Of a stretch of DNA of 64,000 nucleotides, positions 35,814 to 43,884 are shown one piece after another (position 1 is the stretch's first letter; each line of letters opens with the position of its first letter). This DNA is from CAZHRJ01 sp964534765 (lineage in GTDB: Bacteria > Lindowbacteria > 2-12-FULL-62-27). A model generated the notes under the pieces. The model was not told the DNA's origin, searched no databases, and saw nothing but the letters and a program-made list of their open reading frames with translations. Location: contig CAZHRJ010000001.1 of the NCBI GenBank assembly GCA_964534765.1, forward strand, positions 1 to 64,000. The letters are read 5' to 3'. The position numbers and the translations under genes were made by a program.

Positions 35814-36835
35814 AGGTCCTGGTGACCGGTGGCTGCGGATTCATCGGCAGCCATGTGGTGCGATTGTTGATTTCAAAAGGTGTAGCGGTCGTCAATTTGG
35901 ACAAGCTGACCTACGCCGGAAATCCTGAAAATGTGTGCGAAGCCGGCCAAAGCCGCCTGTACCGGTTCATCCAGGGCGACATCTGTGACGCTAAAACCGT
36001 TGCCGGGGCGGCCGACGATGTCGACGGCATCATCAATCTGGCCGCGGAAACTCATGTCGACCGGTCCATTCTCAATCCCGGCGAATTTGTCCGCACCGAC
36101 ATGCTCGGCACGTACGTTTTGCTCGAGGCGGCGCGCCAGGCGAAGGTGAAATTTTTTGTGCAGGTGAGTACCGATGAAGTCTACGGGTCGATCCTGAAAG
36201 GCAAATTCCGCGAAACCGACCCGGTCCGACCCACCAATCCCTATTCGGCTTCCAAACTTGGCGCGGACCGCCTGGCCTACAGCTATTGTTCGACGTACGG
36301 CCTCCGGGTGTCGATCACGCGCGGCAGCAACACGTACGGCCCGCGCCAGTTCCCGGAAAAACTCATCCCCCTCACGATCATCCGCGCCCTGGCGGGAGAA
36401 CCCATCCCGGTCTACGGGGACGGCCGAAACGTGAGGGACTGGCTGCACGTGGAAGACCATGCCCGCGCGATCTGGACGGTGGCCCGGCGCGGGAAGGCGG
36501 GCGAGGTCTATAACATTTCCGGCCGATGTGAAAGAGAAAATATCTGGACCGTCCGAAAAATTATCCGGGCGCTTGACCGGCCCCTGTCCCTTATTCAGTA
36601 CGTAAAGGATCGGGAAGGTCACGACCGCCGGTACGCGCTGGATGACCGGAAAATCCGGTCCGAGCTGGGCTGGACGCGATCCCATCCCGACTTCGCGCGG
36701 GAATTGGTCCACACGGCCCGCTGGTACCGGGACAACCGGCGGTGGTGGGAACCGACGGTGAAGCGGAATGCGGCGTTCAAAGCCTATTTTCAGAGGCAAT
36801 ACGGCGGGCGGTGGAAAAAGAAAGGGGCGAGGTGA
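35810..36835 (+). CDS. rfbB: dTDP-glucose 4,6-dehydratase
   Basis: Extended SDR dehydratase (341 aa). TGGCGFIGS binds NAD (residues 6-14). STDEVYG contains the Thr-Asp-Glu catalytic triplet typical of hexose 4,6-dehydratases, and Tyr145/Lys149 lie in NPYSASK. VYGDGRNVRDWLHVEDHARA and EVYNISG are also typical of RfbB. The GTG start overlaps the rfbA stop (GTGA), with AGGGAG about 10 bases upstream. The product is dTDP-4-keto-6-deoxyglucose. No rmlD reductase is seen in the window. Confidence 0.94.
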   Translation: MKVLVTGGCGFIGSHVVRLLISKGVAVVNLDKLTYAGNPENVCEAGQSRLYRFIQGDICDAKTVAGAADDVDGIINLAAETHVDRSILNPGEFVRTDMLGTYVLLEAARQAKVKFFVQVSTDEVYGSILKGKFRETDPVRPTNPYSASKLGADRLAYSYCSTYGLRVSITRGSNTYGPRQFPEKLIPLTIIRALAGEPIPVYGDGRNVRDWLHVEDHARAIWTVARRGKAGEVYNISGRCERENIWTVRKIIRALDRPLSLIQYVKDREGHDRRYALDDRKIRSELGWTRSHPDFARELVHTARWYRDNRRWWEPTVKRNAAFKAYFQRQYGGRWKKKGAR

Positions 36836-36841
36836 AGACGG

Positions 36842-37297
36842 ATGATTGAGGGAAGCTGGATCAAGCAGTTGAAACTGATGTGCGATGAGAGGGGCCGGCT
36901 CATGGAGGTATTCCGGTGCGACGAGGAGGGATTTGTCAAATTCGGCCAGGTGTACATGACGACCGCCTATCCCGGCGTGGTCAAGGCGTGGCACTATCAC
37001 AAGCTGCAGGCGGACCATTTCGCGTGCCTCAAGGGCATGATGAAGCTGGTTCTGTATGACAGCCGGAAAACATCAAAGACGCGCGGGAAAGTTCAGGAAA
37101 TTTTCCTCGGCGAGTACCAGCCGCTTCTGGTCAAGATTCCCAAGGGGGTCTACCATGGGTTCAAGTGCGTTTCGACCGAAGAGGCGTTGGTGATCAATAT
37201 CCCGGACGAAGCCTACAACCGCCACCAGCCGGACGAATACCGGCTGCCGGCCCATACAAAAAAAATTCCATACGACTGGGCCCGGAAAGACGGATGA
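36842..37297 (+). CDS. rfbC: dTDP-4-dehydrorhamnose 3,5-epimerase-like protein
   Basis: RmlC-type cupin (151 aa, shorter than the typical 180). The barrel core KAWHYHKLQADHFACLKGMMKLVLYD carries the conserved His residues, and VKIPKGVYHGFKCV and ALVINIPDEAYN are RmlC signatures. It probably epimerises dTDP-4-keto-6-deoxyglucose made by rfbB, although short RmlC-like proteins can also be 3- or 5-mono-epimerases or isomerases. It is six bases downstream of rfbB, with GAGGTGAAG as ribosome-binding site. Confidence 0.85.
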   Translation: MIEGSWIKQLKLMCDERGRLMEVFRCDEEGFVKFGQVYMTTAYPGVVKAWHYHKLQADHFACLKGMMKLVLYDSRKTSKTRGKVQEIFLGEYQPLLVKIPKGVYHGFKCVSTEEALVINIPDEAYNRHQPDEYRLPAHTKKIPYDWARKDG

Positions 37298-37331
37298 GTC
37301 TCCTCACGGTTTAGGACCGGCAACTGCGGGC

Positions 37332-38096
37332 ATGTGGAAGGGGAAAACGGTATCGGTTGTCCTGCCGACCTACAACGAGAAGGATTCCATCCGCCAGTGC
37401 ATCAAGGAATTTTATGACACCGGGTTTGTGGATGACATCTTTGTCGTCAACAACAACGCCGCCGCCGGCACATCCCAGGAGGTCGCCGGGACCGGGGCGA
37501 CGGAAATCTTCGAAGACAGACAGGGATACGGTTTTTCCAACCGATGCGGACTCCTTGCCGCCACGGGAAACCTGGTGGTGGTGTGCGAGCCGGACGCTAC
37601 GTTCATTCCGAACGATCTGATCAAGTTTCTATCCTACAGCGACGATTTTGACGTTGTCCTGGGGACGCGCACCAGCAAGCTGCTGATCTGGGAAGGCGCG
37701 AACATGGGCTGGTTTCTCAGGTGGGGCAACATCCTGGTGGCCAAGGTCGCGGGATTGATGTTCAACTGCATGCAGCCGTCCGACATGGGATGCACCTACA
37801 AACTGCTTAATCGAAAAGCCCTGGACCGGCTCAATCCCCTGTTCACGGTGGGCGGGCTCCATTTCAACGCGGAACTGCTCTGTTTGCTGTTCATGAGCAG
37901 GCTCCGCTTCATCGAAATCCCGGTCAACTACAAAAACCGGGTCGGCCAGTCCGCCGCCACGGGACGTAAATGGGTCGCTTTCTACGTCGGTTTTTGCATG
38001 ATCGGATGCGTCCTGTCCTACTGGTGCCAGTTTCTCCTGCAAAAAGTGTCGGGTGGCCGGCCGCCAGGACCGCACGGTCAACCGGCGAATTCCTAG
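37332..38096 (+). CDS. Family 2 glycosyltransferase
   Basis: GT-A fold glycosyltransferase (254 aa). SVVLPTYNEKDSIRQCI opens the nucleotide-binding half. The acidic donor motif is VVCEPDATF and FVVNNNAAAG replaces the more usual VVDDGS. A C-terminal hydrophobic helix (WVAFYVGFCMIGCVLSYWCQFLL) suggests membrane association, as in dolichyl-phosphate-mannose-synthase-like enzymes. It follows rmlC by 34 bases. Donor and acceptor unknown. Confidence 0.87.
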   Translation: MWKGKTVSVVLPTYNEKDSIRQCIKEFYDTGFVDDIFVVNNNAAAGTSQEVAGTGATEIFEDRQGYGFSNRCGLLAATGNLVVVCEPDATFIPNDLIKFLSYSDDFDVVLGTRTSKLLIWEGANMGWFLRWGNILVAKVAGLMFNCMQPSDMGCTYKLLNRKALDRLNPLFTVGGLHFNAELLCLLFMSRLRFIEIPVNYKNRVGQSAATGRKWVAFYVGFCMIGCVLSYWCQFLLQKVSGGRPPGPHGQPANS

Positions 38097-38102
38097 AAGG
38101 CG

Positions 38103-39146
38103 ATGGCGGTGAACGCGGTGGATTCCATCCGGAATTTTTTTTCCGAACCTGCAGGCGGCGGAGACGGCGGCTCGACGCGCGGAACTCTTCTTCGGATCGA
38201 TTACCTTTTGATCGTTCTTCTCATGGCGGTCTTCGCATGGAAATTATACAAGGTCTTTCTACCCTACAATCTGAAATACGCTGAAACCCAGTTGAAACTC
38301 CACGGGCTGGTCCTGGCGGGCCAGGCCGACTCGCCGCCACAGCATCAAATGTACGCGCACTGCCATCTCCTCGAACTGGCCTTTCGGGCTCTGGCCCCCG
38401 ATCGGCAGACCGCTATGGGATTCTCACACCTCTATGTCGCCTACTATTCCCTGGGCGCGCTGATCATGATCCCGCTCCTGTACCGGCTGTGCCGGCGGGG
38501 CTCGTCGCCGCTGGGCGCGGGACTGGCCTGTTATTATTTCATCGCCATCAGCCGGGTCCTCTGGTACGACAATATCTTTCAGCCCAAAGACATGTTCGGA
38601 ATGGCGCTGGCGATCGTTTTGACCGAGTACGTTCTCGATGGGCGCTATCCAGCCGGATTCTGGATCAGCCTGCTGGTTTCGGGATTTGTCTGGGAAAAAC
38701 ATGTGTTCGTGCCGATCTGCGCGGGCATCCTGGCGATGATGCGCGGGCAAAACTGGAGGGCGGCGGCGATGCTGGTTGTCCTGGGAGGGCTGGTGGGGGC
38801 GGTCGGACAGATCTTTCCGAGACTCTACTACGGCCCCCGGCCATGGAACGGATACACACCGCTCGACAATATCCGGCATCTTCCCGTGACCATCCCGCTC
38901 TACCTTGCCGTTTTTGGCATTCCGATCCTGTATCTACTCCGCCATCCCGGCCGGGTTGCCCTGGCGCTGAAGGTGTTGATCGTGTCCCATTTCATCATCT
39001 GGCCCGGGCTGCAGTTTTCACTCGGAAAAATCCGGGAAATGAGAAACATCCTGATCCTCTACGTCTACACGTGGCCGCTGCTGGCGGCAGCGGTCGACGC
39101 CCTCATACCCGCGCTGATCCGAGACCGACGCGAAGGTGACTTTTAG
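38103..39146 (+). CDS. Polytopic membrane protein, possibly GT-C type
   Basis: Integral membrane protein (347 aa) with about nine hydrophobic segments, beginning with YLLIVLLMAVFAWKLYKVFL. The order of a long loop after helix 1 with PPQHQMYAHCHLLELAF, and then many helices, recalls undecaprenyl-phosphate-dependent GT-C glycosyltransferases or O-antigen polymerases, but no diagnostic motif is seen. It starts six bases after the GT2 gene with AGAAGG ahead of the ATG. Function not assigned. Confidence 0.75.
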   Translation: MAVNAVDSIRNFFSEPAGGGDGGSTRGTLLRIDYLLIVLLMAVFAWKLYKVFLPYNLKYAETQLKLHGLVLAGQADSPPQHQMYAHCHLLELAFRALAPDRQTAMGFSHLYVAYYSLGALIMIPLLYRLCRRGSSPLGAGLACYYFIAISRVLWYDNIFQPKDMFGMALAIVLTEYVLDGRYPAGFWISLLVSGFVWEKHVFVPICAGILAMMRGQNWRAAAMLVVLGGLVGAVGQIFPRLYYGPRPWNGYTPLDNIRHLPVTIPLYLAVFGIPILYLLRHPGRVALALKVLIVSHFIIWPGLQFSLGKIREMRNILILYVYTWPLLAAAVDALIPALIRDRREGDF

Positions 39147-39181
39147 AGACCCTTGGCGGGAGGACCGGGAGCGCAATATTC

Positions 39182-39222
39182 AGTTGTAAGAACTTGTAGA
39201 TTAGCATTGAATATTTACAACT
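39182..39222. promoter_or_regulatory. Operator-like inverted repeat AGTTGTAA...TTACAACT
   Basis: Perfect 8-base inverted repeat, AGTTGTAA at 39182-39189 and TTACAACT at 39215-39222, 25 bases apart. A third TTGTAG lies at 39194-39199. The right arm falls between the -35 and -10 hexamers of the promoter below, where a repressor would block RNA polymerase. The region is much more AT-rich than its surroundings. Confidence 0.5.
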
Positions 39223-39234
39223 AATTGATATACT
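39207..39234 (+). promoter_or_regulatory. Sigma70 promoter of the DUF4143 ATPase gene
   Basis: TTGAAT (39207-39212), 16-base spacer, TATACT (39229-39234), then 6 bases to the ATG at 39241. The predicted start site coincides with the start codon, and no ribosome-binding site is present. Confidence 0.65.
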
Positions 39235-39240
39235 AGTTCC

Positions 39241-40476
39241 ATGGAACCGGCGATGTTTCCGCGCGTGCTGGCGCCGGAGATGGAACGGCGGATCAAAAGC
39301 CCCTACGGGGTTCTGCTCCTTGGACCCCGGCAGACGGGCAAGACTACCTTGATTGAAAGCGTTGTGCAGCGAACACGCGGGGAGGTTCTGCGGTACCGGC
39401 TTCAGGAGACGAGGACGTTTGAAGAGATTGCCAAATATCCGAGAACCATACTGGAGGCGGTCGAGGCGGCGCTTGAGCAGGGACCTGTGACGCTTTTCAT
39501 CGACGAGGTCCAGAAGGTTCCGGAACTGATCGGGGACTGCCAGAGTTTGCTTGACCGATTCAAGGGCAAAGTCAAAATCTATCTGACAGGGTCATCCGCC
39601 AGAAAGCTCCGGCGGCAGGGCGCCAATCTCCTTCCAGGTCGAGTGCTGAACTATTTCCTCCATGCGCTGGCCGTGCCGGAAATCCGGCCGGTGATCCGCC
39701 AGAGAATCCTTCCGATGAAATGTTTGCAATCTCCGACGCCCGGTCGATTGAGGCTGGAGGAATTTCTGGCGCTGGGAACGTTGCCGGGCATCCTGAGCGC
39801 CAGGTCTGATGTACGCGTTGACCTCCTCCGGTCATACGCTTCAGGGTATCTTCAAGAGGAGATTCGCGCGGAGGCGTTGACCCGGAATCTGGGGGGGTTT
39901 GCGCGGTTTCTCGAACTGGCCGCCCTGGAATCCGGCACGGCGCCGAATCTCTCGAAACTTTCGCAGGAATGCGGCCTGCCGCTGTCGACGGTCAAGAACT
40001 ACTTTCAAATCCTAGAGGACACGCTCATCACGCGGACCGTACCGGCGTTTGTCGGAAGCGGCCGAAAACGGCTGTTGACGACGCCGCGATACTACTTTTT
40101 CGACACCGGCGTCCGAAATGCCTGCGCCGGACTTCCGCTGGACGCCCGGTCGATCTCGCGAAGGGAAATGGGAGGACTGTTCGAACAATTTATCGTTTTG
40201 GAGTTCATGAAACGCATCGCTTATCTCAAAAAACCGTGGCAACTCTATTTCTGGCGCACCACATACGGCGCGGAAGTCGACCTCATCCTGAAAACGGAAC
40301 GGGAACTGATTCCGATCGAGATCAAGTACAGCGCCGTCCCAAGGCCGGAAGACATACGGCATCTTCGTACGTTCATGTCGGATTACAAATGCCGGCTCGG
40401 ATTTCTCATCGGTCTCTACCCGCGAGCGCTCAAAGTCGCGCCCGGGATTACGGCGATCTCGTGGCTCGAGATTTGA
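39241..40476 (+). CDS. AAA ATPase with DUF4143 domain
   Basis: ATP-binding protein (411 aa) of the AAA_14/DUF4143 type. Walker A is GPRQTGKTTL (about residues 28-37) and Walker B VTLFIDEVQKVPEL; YLTGSSARKLRR is the sensor region. A winged-helix-like segment SKLSQECGLPLSTVKNYFQIL follows at about 240-260. The C-terminal domain has GAEVDLIL and then PIEIKYS, the D...ExK pattern of PD-(D/E)xK folds. The role of these proteins is poorly known; many are isolated, mobile-looking genes. It stands alone with its own promoter and operator-like repeat, ends just before a REP-like element, and is unrelated to the surrounding glycan genes. Confidence 0.9.
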   Translation: MEPAMFPRVLAPEMERRIKSPYGVLLLGPRQTGKTTLIESVVQRTRGEVLRYRLQETRTFEEIAKYPRTILEAVEAALEQGPVTLFIDEVQKVPELIGDCQSLLDRFKGKVKIYLTGSSARKLRRQGANLLPGRVLNYFLHALAVPEIRPVIRQRILPMKCLQSPTPGRLRLEEFLALGTLPGILSARSDVRVDLLRSYASGYLQEEIRAEALTRNLGGFARFLELAALESGTAPNLSKLSQECGLPLSTVKNYFQILEDTLITRTVPAFVGSGRKRLLTTPRYYFFDTGVRNACAGLPLDARSISRREMGGLFEQFIVLEFMKRIAYLKKPWQLYFWRTTYGAEVDLILKTERELIPIEIKYSAVPRPEDIRHLRTFMSDYKCRLGFLIGLYPRALKVAPGITAISWLEI

Positions 40477-40494
40477 CGATCGATTTTCGCCGGC

Positions 40495-40553
40495 CTAGAC
40501 CATGGAAGGTCTGTGCCGGCGATTGCCATGGATGGCAACGGTTCGCCGGCCTA
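40495..40553. repeat. REP-like palindromic repeat, copy 2
   Basis: 59-bp element matching 23452-23510 at 54 of 59 positions, same orientation. Both hairpins are retained. In this copy the terminal dodecamer TTCGCCGGCCTA (40542-40553) also occurs immediately upstream (40486-40497), giving a 56-base period, as if a partial second unit were present. It lies between convergent genes. Confidence 0.8.
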
Positions 40554-40585
40554 ACCGCAAGGCTGTTTTCCACAGAAAAAACCGT

Positions 40586-41332
40586 TTATCGATCGTTCAC
40601 CATCAAACAGGCCAACGTGGTCCCATTCATCCATCGTAATTTCCTGAATCGATCATCCGTTTGCCTCAATTCCTCAAGCGCTTCCGTTACACCCTCCCAC
40701 GCCGAATAATCATGCCACAAAATAATCCCCTTCCGGTCGCCGATCAGTTGGATGGCGCTCTGCGAGTCGGTGTAGACGTTTTTGCGGGAGTGATTGGCAT
40801 CGATGAAGATGAAGTCGACAGAATTTTTATATGGGGTGAAATCAAAAAATGTACTGTCTCCCTGGAGTTGAATGATTTTTTCGCGGGCGGAGTTCTTTTT
40901 AAACAAAGAACCCATGTCATCCGGCCGACCGATATCCAATGTGTAGATTTTTGTTTCAGCGCCGGAGTTCAAAGCGAAGTTCAGTGTTGCAAACCCGTTT
41001 GCGGTTCCGAATTCAAATATGGTTTTCGGCTGGAAATGCCGAACGAGACTGCTGAGAATGGCAATCTCTTGAAAGGAGGTATCCCCAATCTTGGATGATC
41101 CAAACCCCAGCGCAATTTGCGACTCGGGCGATCCTCCAATCTCCCAGTAGTCCGTTTTTTCCGCGCGGGGAATGACGTCGGGTTGAAATCCCAGAAAATG
41201 GGCCAGCCGGGCGACTTTAAGCCGCGCCTCCTTTTTCAATAAAACCCTCCCCAGCAGCAGAGTCCCGCACTCCCAGAGGCAAAATAGAAATTTTGGCAGA
41301 AAGCGTTTTGTGGTTACTACGACTCCATCCAT
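40586..41332 (-). CDS. Class I methyltransferase, AT-rich and probably acquired
   Basis: SAM-dependent methyltransferase of the Methyltransf_24 kind (248 aa). Motif I is TIFEFGTANGFATLNFAL, then IYTLDIGRPDDMG, VDFIFIDANHSRKN and IILWHDYSAWEGV, which match the catechol-O-methyltransferase-like metal-binding pattern. Its base composition is unlike its neighbours: the two 60-base blocks 40801-40920 contain only 21 and 25 G/C. Target unknown, perhaps a sugar. It converges on the DUF4143 gene with the REP copy in between. Confidence 0.88.
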   Translation of the reverse strand: MDGVVVTTKRFLPKFLFCLWECGTLLLGRVLLKKEARLKVARLAHFLGFQPDVIPRAEKTDYWEIGGSPESQIALGFGSSKIGDTSFQEIAILSSLVRHFQPKTIFEFGTANGFATLNFALNSGAETKIYTLDIGRPDDMGSLFKKNSAREKIIQLQGDSTFFDFTPYKNSVDFIFIDANHSRKNVYTDSQSAIQLIGDRKGIILWHDYSAWEGVTEALEELRQTDDRFRKLRWMNGTTLACLMVNDR

Positions 41333-41473
41333 TTGTAATCCTCATCCCTTATCGGCCGCGCCCACTGCGCTTATAGCTACGGCGATCATCAGGTGTCAAC
41401 CGGTTGGGATTTGCCGAGATTCTCCGGAGTGTCTTGACGGTGTTGTTCTTCCTATATTTATGTGAGGGCCACC

Positions 41474-42244
41474 ATGAATCGTCAGGAGGTGCCGGCCGAC
41501 ATTGAGCTGAGCGTCATCATACCGGCCTATAACGAGGAGAAGAAGATCGAGCGGGACCTGTCGCAGGCCTGTCAGTATCTCGATCAGTGCCCCTTTTCCT
41601 ATGAGATCATCGTGGTGGACGATGCCAGCGGCGACCGAACCGTCGAGGTCGGCCAGGCAGCGGCCCACCGGATGGCGCCGGACAAACCGATTCGTTTCAT
41701 CCGGCAGCCTGAAAACCTCGGCAAGGGCGCGGCCGTCCGGGCCGGCATGCGGGAGGCGCGGGGCCGATACGCGCTTTTTGCCGACGCCGGCACGTGCGTT
41801 CCCTACAACAACCTCGACCGGGGCCTGGCGCTGCTCAAAGGCGGAGTGGATATGGCCTATGGGACGAGAGCGGTGACGCAGGCGAGGATTCTCAAAAAGC
41901 AACCGCTCTACCGGCGGATGGGATCGATCGTATTTCACTGGATCGTCACCCACCCCATCGGCCTGCCTGAAATATCCGACACGCAGTGCGGGTTCAAGAT
42001 GTTTACTCAAAAGGCCTATCAGGACATTTTCCAGGCCATTTCAACGCGGGGGTTCATGTTCGACATCGAGACTTTTCTATACGCCCGCGAGCGCGGCTTC
42101 GCCATCCAGTCCTTTCCGGTCGACTGGTCCAACGATCCCGACACCCGGTTTAAACCCGTTTCGGGCAGCATCCGGAATTTCATGGAAATCATCGCCATCA
42201 AGTGGCGGATCCATCGGATGAAACGCGGCAGGCCCCCCGAATGA
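41474..42244 (+). CDS. Polyprenyl-phosphate glycosyltransferase-like GT2
   Basis: GT-A glycosyltransferase (256 aa) of the dolichyl-phosphate beta-glucosyltransferase group. LSVIIPAYNEEKKIERDL, IIVVDDASGDRTV and ENLGKGAAVRAGMREARG are standard. The donor motif, usually DAD, reads FADAGTCVP, so the second Asp is Gly. ISDTQCGFKMF and the C-terminal DIETFLYARERGFAIQSFPVDW are family marks. ATG 41474 has GAGGG five bases upstream; a GTG twelve bases earlier is less likely. It is coupled to the next gene by ATGA. Confidence 0.88.
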   Translation: MNRQEVPADIELSVIIPAYNEEKKIERDLSQACQYLDQCPFSYEIIVVDDASGDRTVEVGQAAAHRMAPDKPIRFIRQPENLGKGAAVRAGMREARGRYALFADAGTCVPYNNLDRGLALLKGGVDMAYGTRAVTQARILKKQPLYRRMGSIVFHWIVTHPIGLPEISDTQCGFKMFTQKAYQDIFQAISTRGFMFDIETFLYARERGFAIQSFPVDWSNDPDTRFKPVSGSIRNFMEIIAIKWRIHRMKRGRPPE

Positions 42245-43884
42245 CCGCCCAACGGCGCGACTGGGTCCGATGGGTGCTCATCTGTCTGGCGCTGGCGGTT
42301 TTGCTCACCGCCTATGCCCTGCGATATCCGAACACCGACCCGGACCAGCACATTTTCGGATCGATGATCCTCAAGGACCTCCATCCGGAACTGTACCCTC
42401 TCGACTTTTTTCTGTCGGACCAAAAAAACTTCCAATTCTACATCCCGTGGTACCGTGCGCTTGCGGCCTGGGTGGTGGGCGACGCGCGTGGAGAGGACCT
42501 GCTGGTGAGATACAACCTCCTGTTGTTTCCAAGCTATTTTCTGTTTCTTCTGGGGATGTATCTGCTCATCTGGCAGTTGACGGGAAAGGCGTCTGTCGGC
42601 TGGATCGTCGCCCTGAGCGCGGTCTTGACCCGCCAGTGCCTCTCGGTCAACCCGTTCGGAATAGGCCTTGCCCAGTCGATGGTCGGGTTGAAACTGTTTT
42701 TCGCGGGCGTTCCCTGGATACTTTACATCCTGGTGCGGATGCGCCTGGGTCGATCGGGGCAGTATCTGGCCTGTTTTCTTCTGGGCCTGCTTTCAAATCT
42801 TCACCCGATTCTCGGCCTGGGGATCATGCTCTGTATGGGCGCTGCGGTCTGGGTCATTCGACAATCCATCGGATGGAAATGGTCTGACGGTTTCGTTTCC
42901 GCGGCCGCCTTTGCCGCCGGATTTTCTCCGTTTGTCTTTCAGTATCTCCATGCCCGCCCGCCGGTCATGGGCGCTGGGCCAACGCTCACCGCGGATGAAT
43001 TCTGGACGGCTTTTTCCCCCGCCTGGGGGTATCTTCCGGTTTCGCTCAAGGGTCTGCGGAATTTTCTCCTGGACGCGCTGCCGCTTTTGTGTTTCAGCGC
43101 CCTGGCGATCCGAGGCCGCAGTCGCGGCCGGCCTGGACAACGGCCGGCGTCAGAGACGCCGGCATTTGAAAGATTTTTTTGGGTCTTTGCGGCCGCGGCC
43201 CTGATTGTCCCGATCGTGGTCAGCGCCGCTATTCAGACCCAAAGCCACCTGACCAACCGGCCGCCGGTGATCGGCCTTGAGCCAATGCGCTGGACGAGCT
43301 TCATTTATCTGCCGCTGTTTGTTTTCACGTCTTTTTTCCTGGCGGACGCCATCGACCGCCGCAGGTCCCGGCTGACGATTCTGGCGGCGGTGTTGTTGCT
43401 CTTTGCTCAAAAAGAGTTTCCCGGCCGACAAATCGTTCGCGAGGCGCTCCGGGAAAGCGGCCTGCATTCGGAGAAGCGATTGGAGGTGTGGACCCGGGAG
43501 ACCCGGAGGAAGGCCGATCTTCAGGAACTGGCCGAATGGGTCCGCCGGCACACCCGGGCCGACGATCTTTTTTTCCATCCCCACTACGATTTCCGTTTTT
43601 ACGCCGAACGATCGATCGTCGTCGGCTGGAAGGACGGATCCATGCTCACCCGCGCGGGACCCGGTCGAGTCCGGGAGTGGCTCAGTCGCTCCGGCGCGGT
43701 CCGGGAAGCGCTGGACTCAAAAGATCCGCGCAAAATACTGGATACGGCGAGACAATACGGCTGTCACTATATTGTCCTCCGCAGCGGGCCCGGCAGGGGA
43801 CTGGACCGATTCCAGGAAGCTCCACTTTATGAAAACCAGACATACCGGATATATCCCGTGACGGACAATGCCGGAAAAAGTTAA
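42241..43884 (+). CDS. Polytopic membrane protein with in-frame palindromic insertion
   Basis: Large membrane protein (547 aa) with about ten helices followed by a soluble C-terminal domain of roughly 150 residues. The layout and an acidic PNTDPDQHIFGSMIL loop after helix 1 suggest a GT-C type glycosyltransferase, without a firm family match. Between two helices, at about residues 300-311, is GRPGQRPASETPAFE, encoded by a GC-rich palindrome that also occurs in two other genes. It overlaps the GT2 gene by 4 bases and the next methyltransferase gene by 17. Confidence 0.75.
   Translation: MTAQRRDWVRWVLICLALAVLLTAYALRYPNTDPDQHIFGSMILKDLHPELYPLDFFLSDQKNFQFYIPWYRALAAWVVGDARGEDLLVRYNLLLFPSYFLFLLGMYLLIWQLTGKASVGWIVALSAVLTRQCLSVNPFGIGLAQSMVGLKLFFAGVPWILYILVRMRLGRSGQYLACFLLGLLSNLHPILGLGIMLCMGAAVWVIRQSIGWKWSDGFVSAAAFAAGFSPFVFQYLHARPPVMGAGPTLTADEFWTAFSPAWGYLPVSLKGLRNFLLDALPLLCFSALAIRGRSRGRPGQRPASETPAFERFFWVFAAAALIVPIVVSAAIQTQSHLTNRPPVIGLEPMRWTSFIYLPLFVFTSFFLADAIDRRRSRLTILAAVLLLFAQKEFPGRQIVREALRESGLHSEKRLEVWTRETRRKADLQELAEWVRRHTRADDLFFHPHYDFRFYAERSIVVGWKDGSMLTRAGPGRVREWLSRSGAVREALDSKDPRKILDTARQYGCHYIVLRSGPGRGLDRFQEAPLYENQTYRIYPVTDNAGKS
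43142..43169. repeat. In-frame GC palindrome, copy A
   Basis: GGCCGGCGTC-AGA-GACGCCGGC plus ATTTGAA. A perfect 9-bp stem (GCCGGCGTC/GACGCCGGC) encloses a 3-base loop. About 25 of 28 positions match copies B and C. Translated in this gene as RPASETPA. Confidence 0.75.

Noticed and set aside
40563..40575. TTTTCCACA, similar to a DnaA box
   Set aside because: Single site, no cluster, no dnaA/dnaN genes or AT-rich unwinding region nearby.
41405..41440. Sequence translating as RHSGESRQIP, similar to common proteobacterial intergenic repeats
   Set aside because: Only one weak copy and no good stem; not enough to call a repeat.
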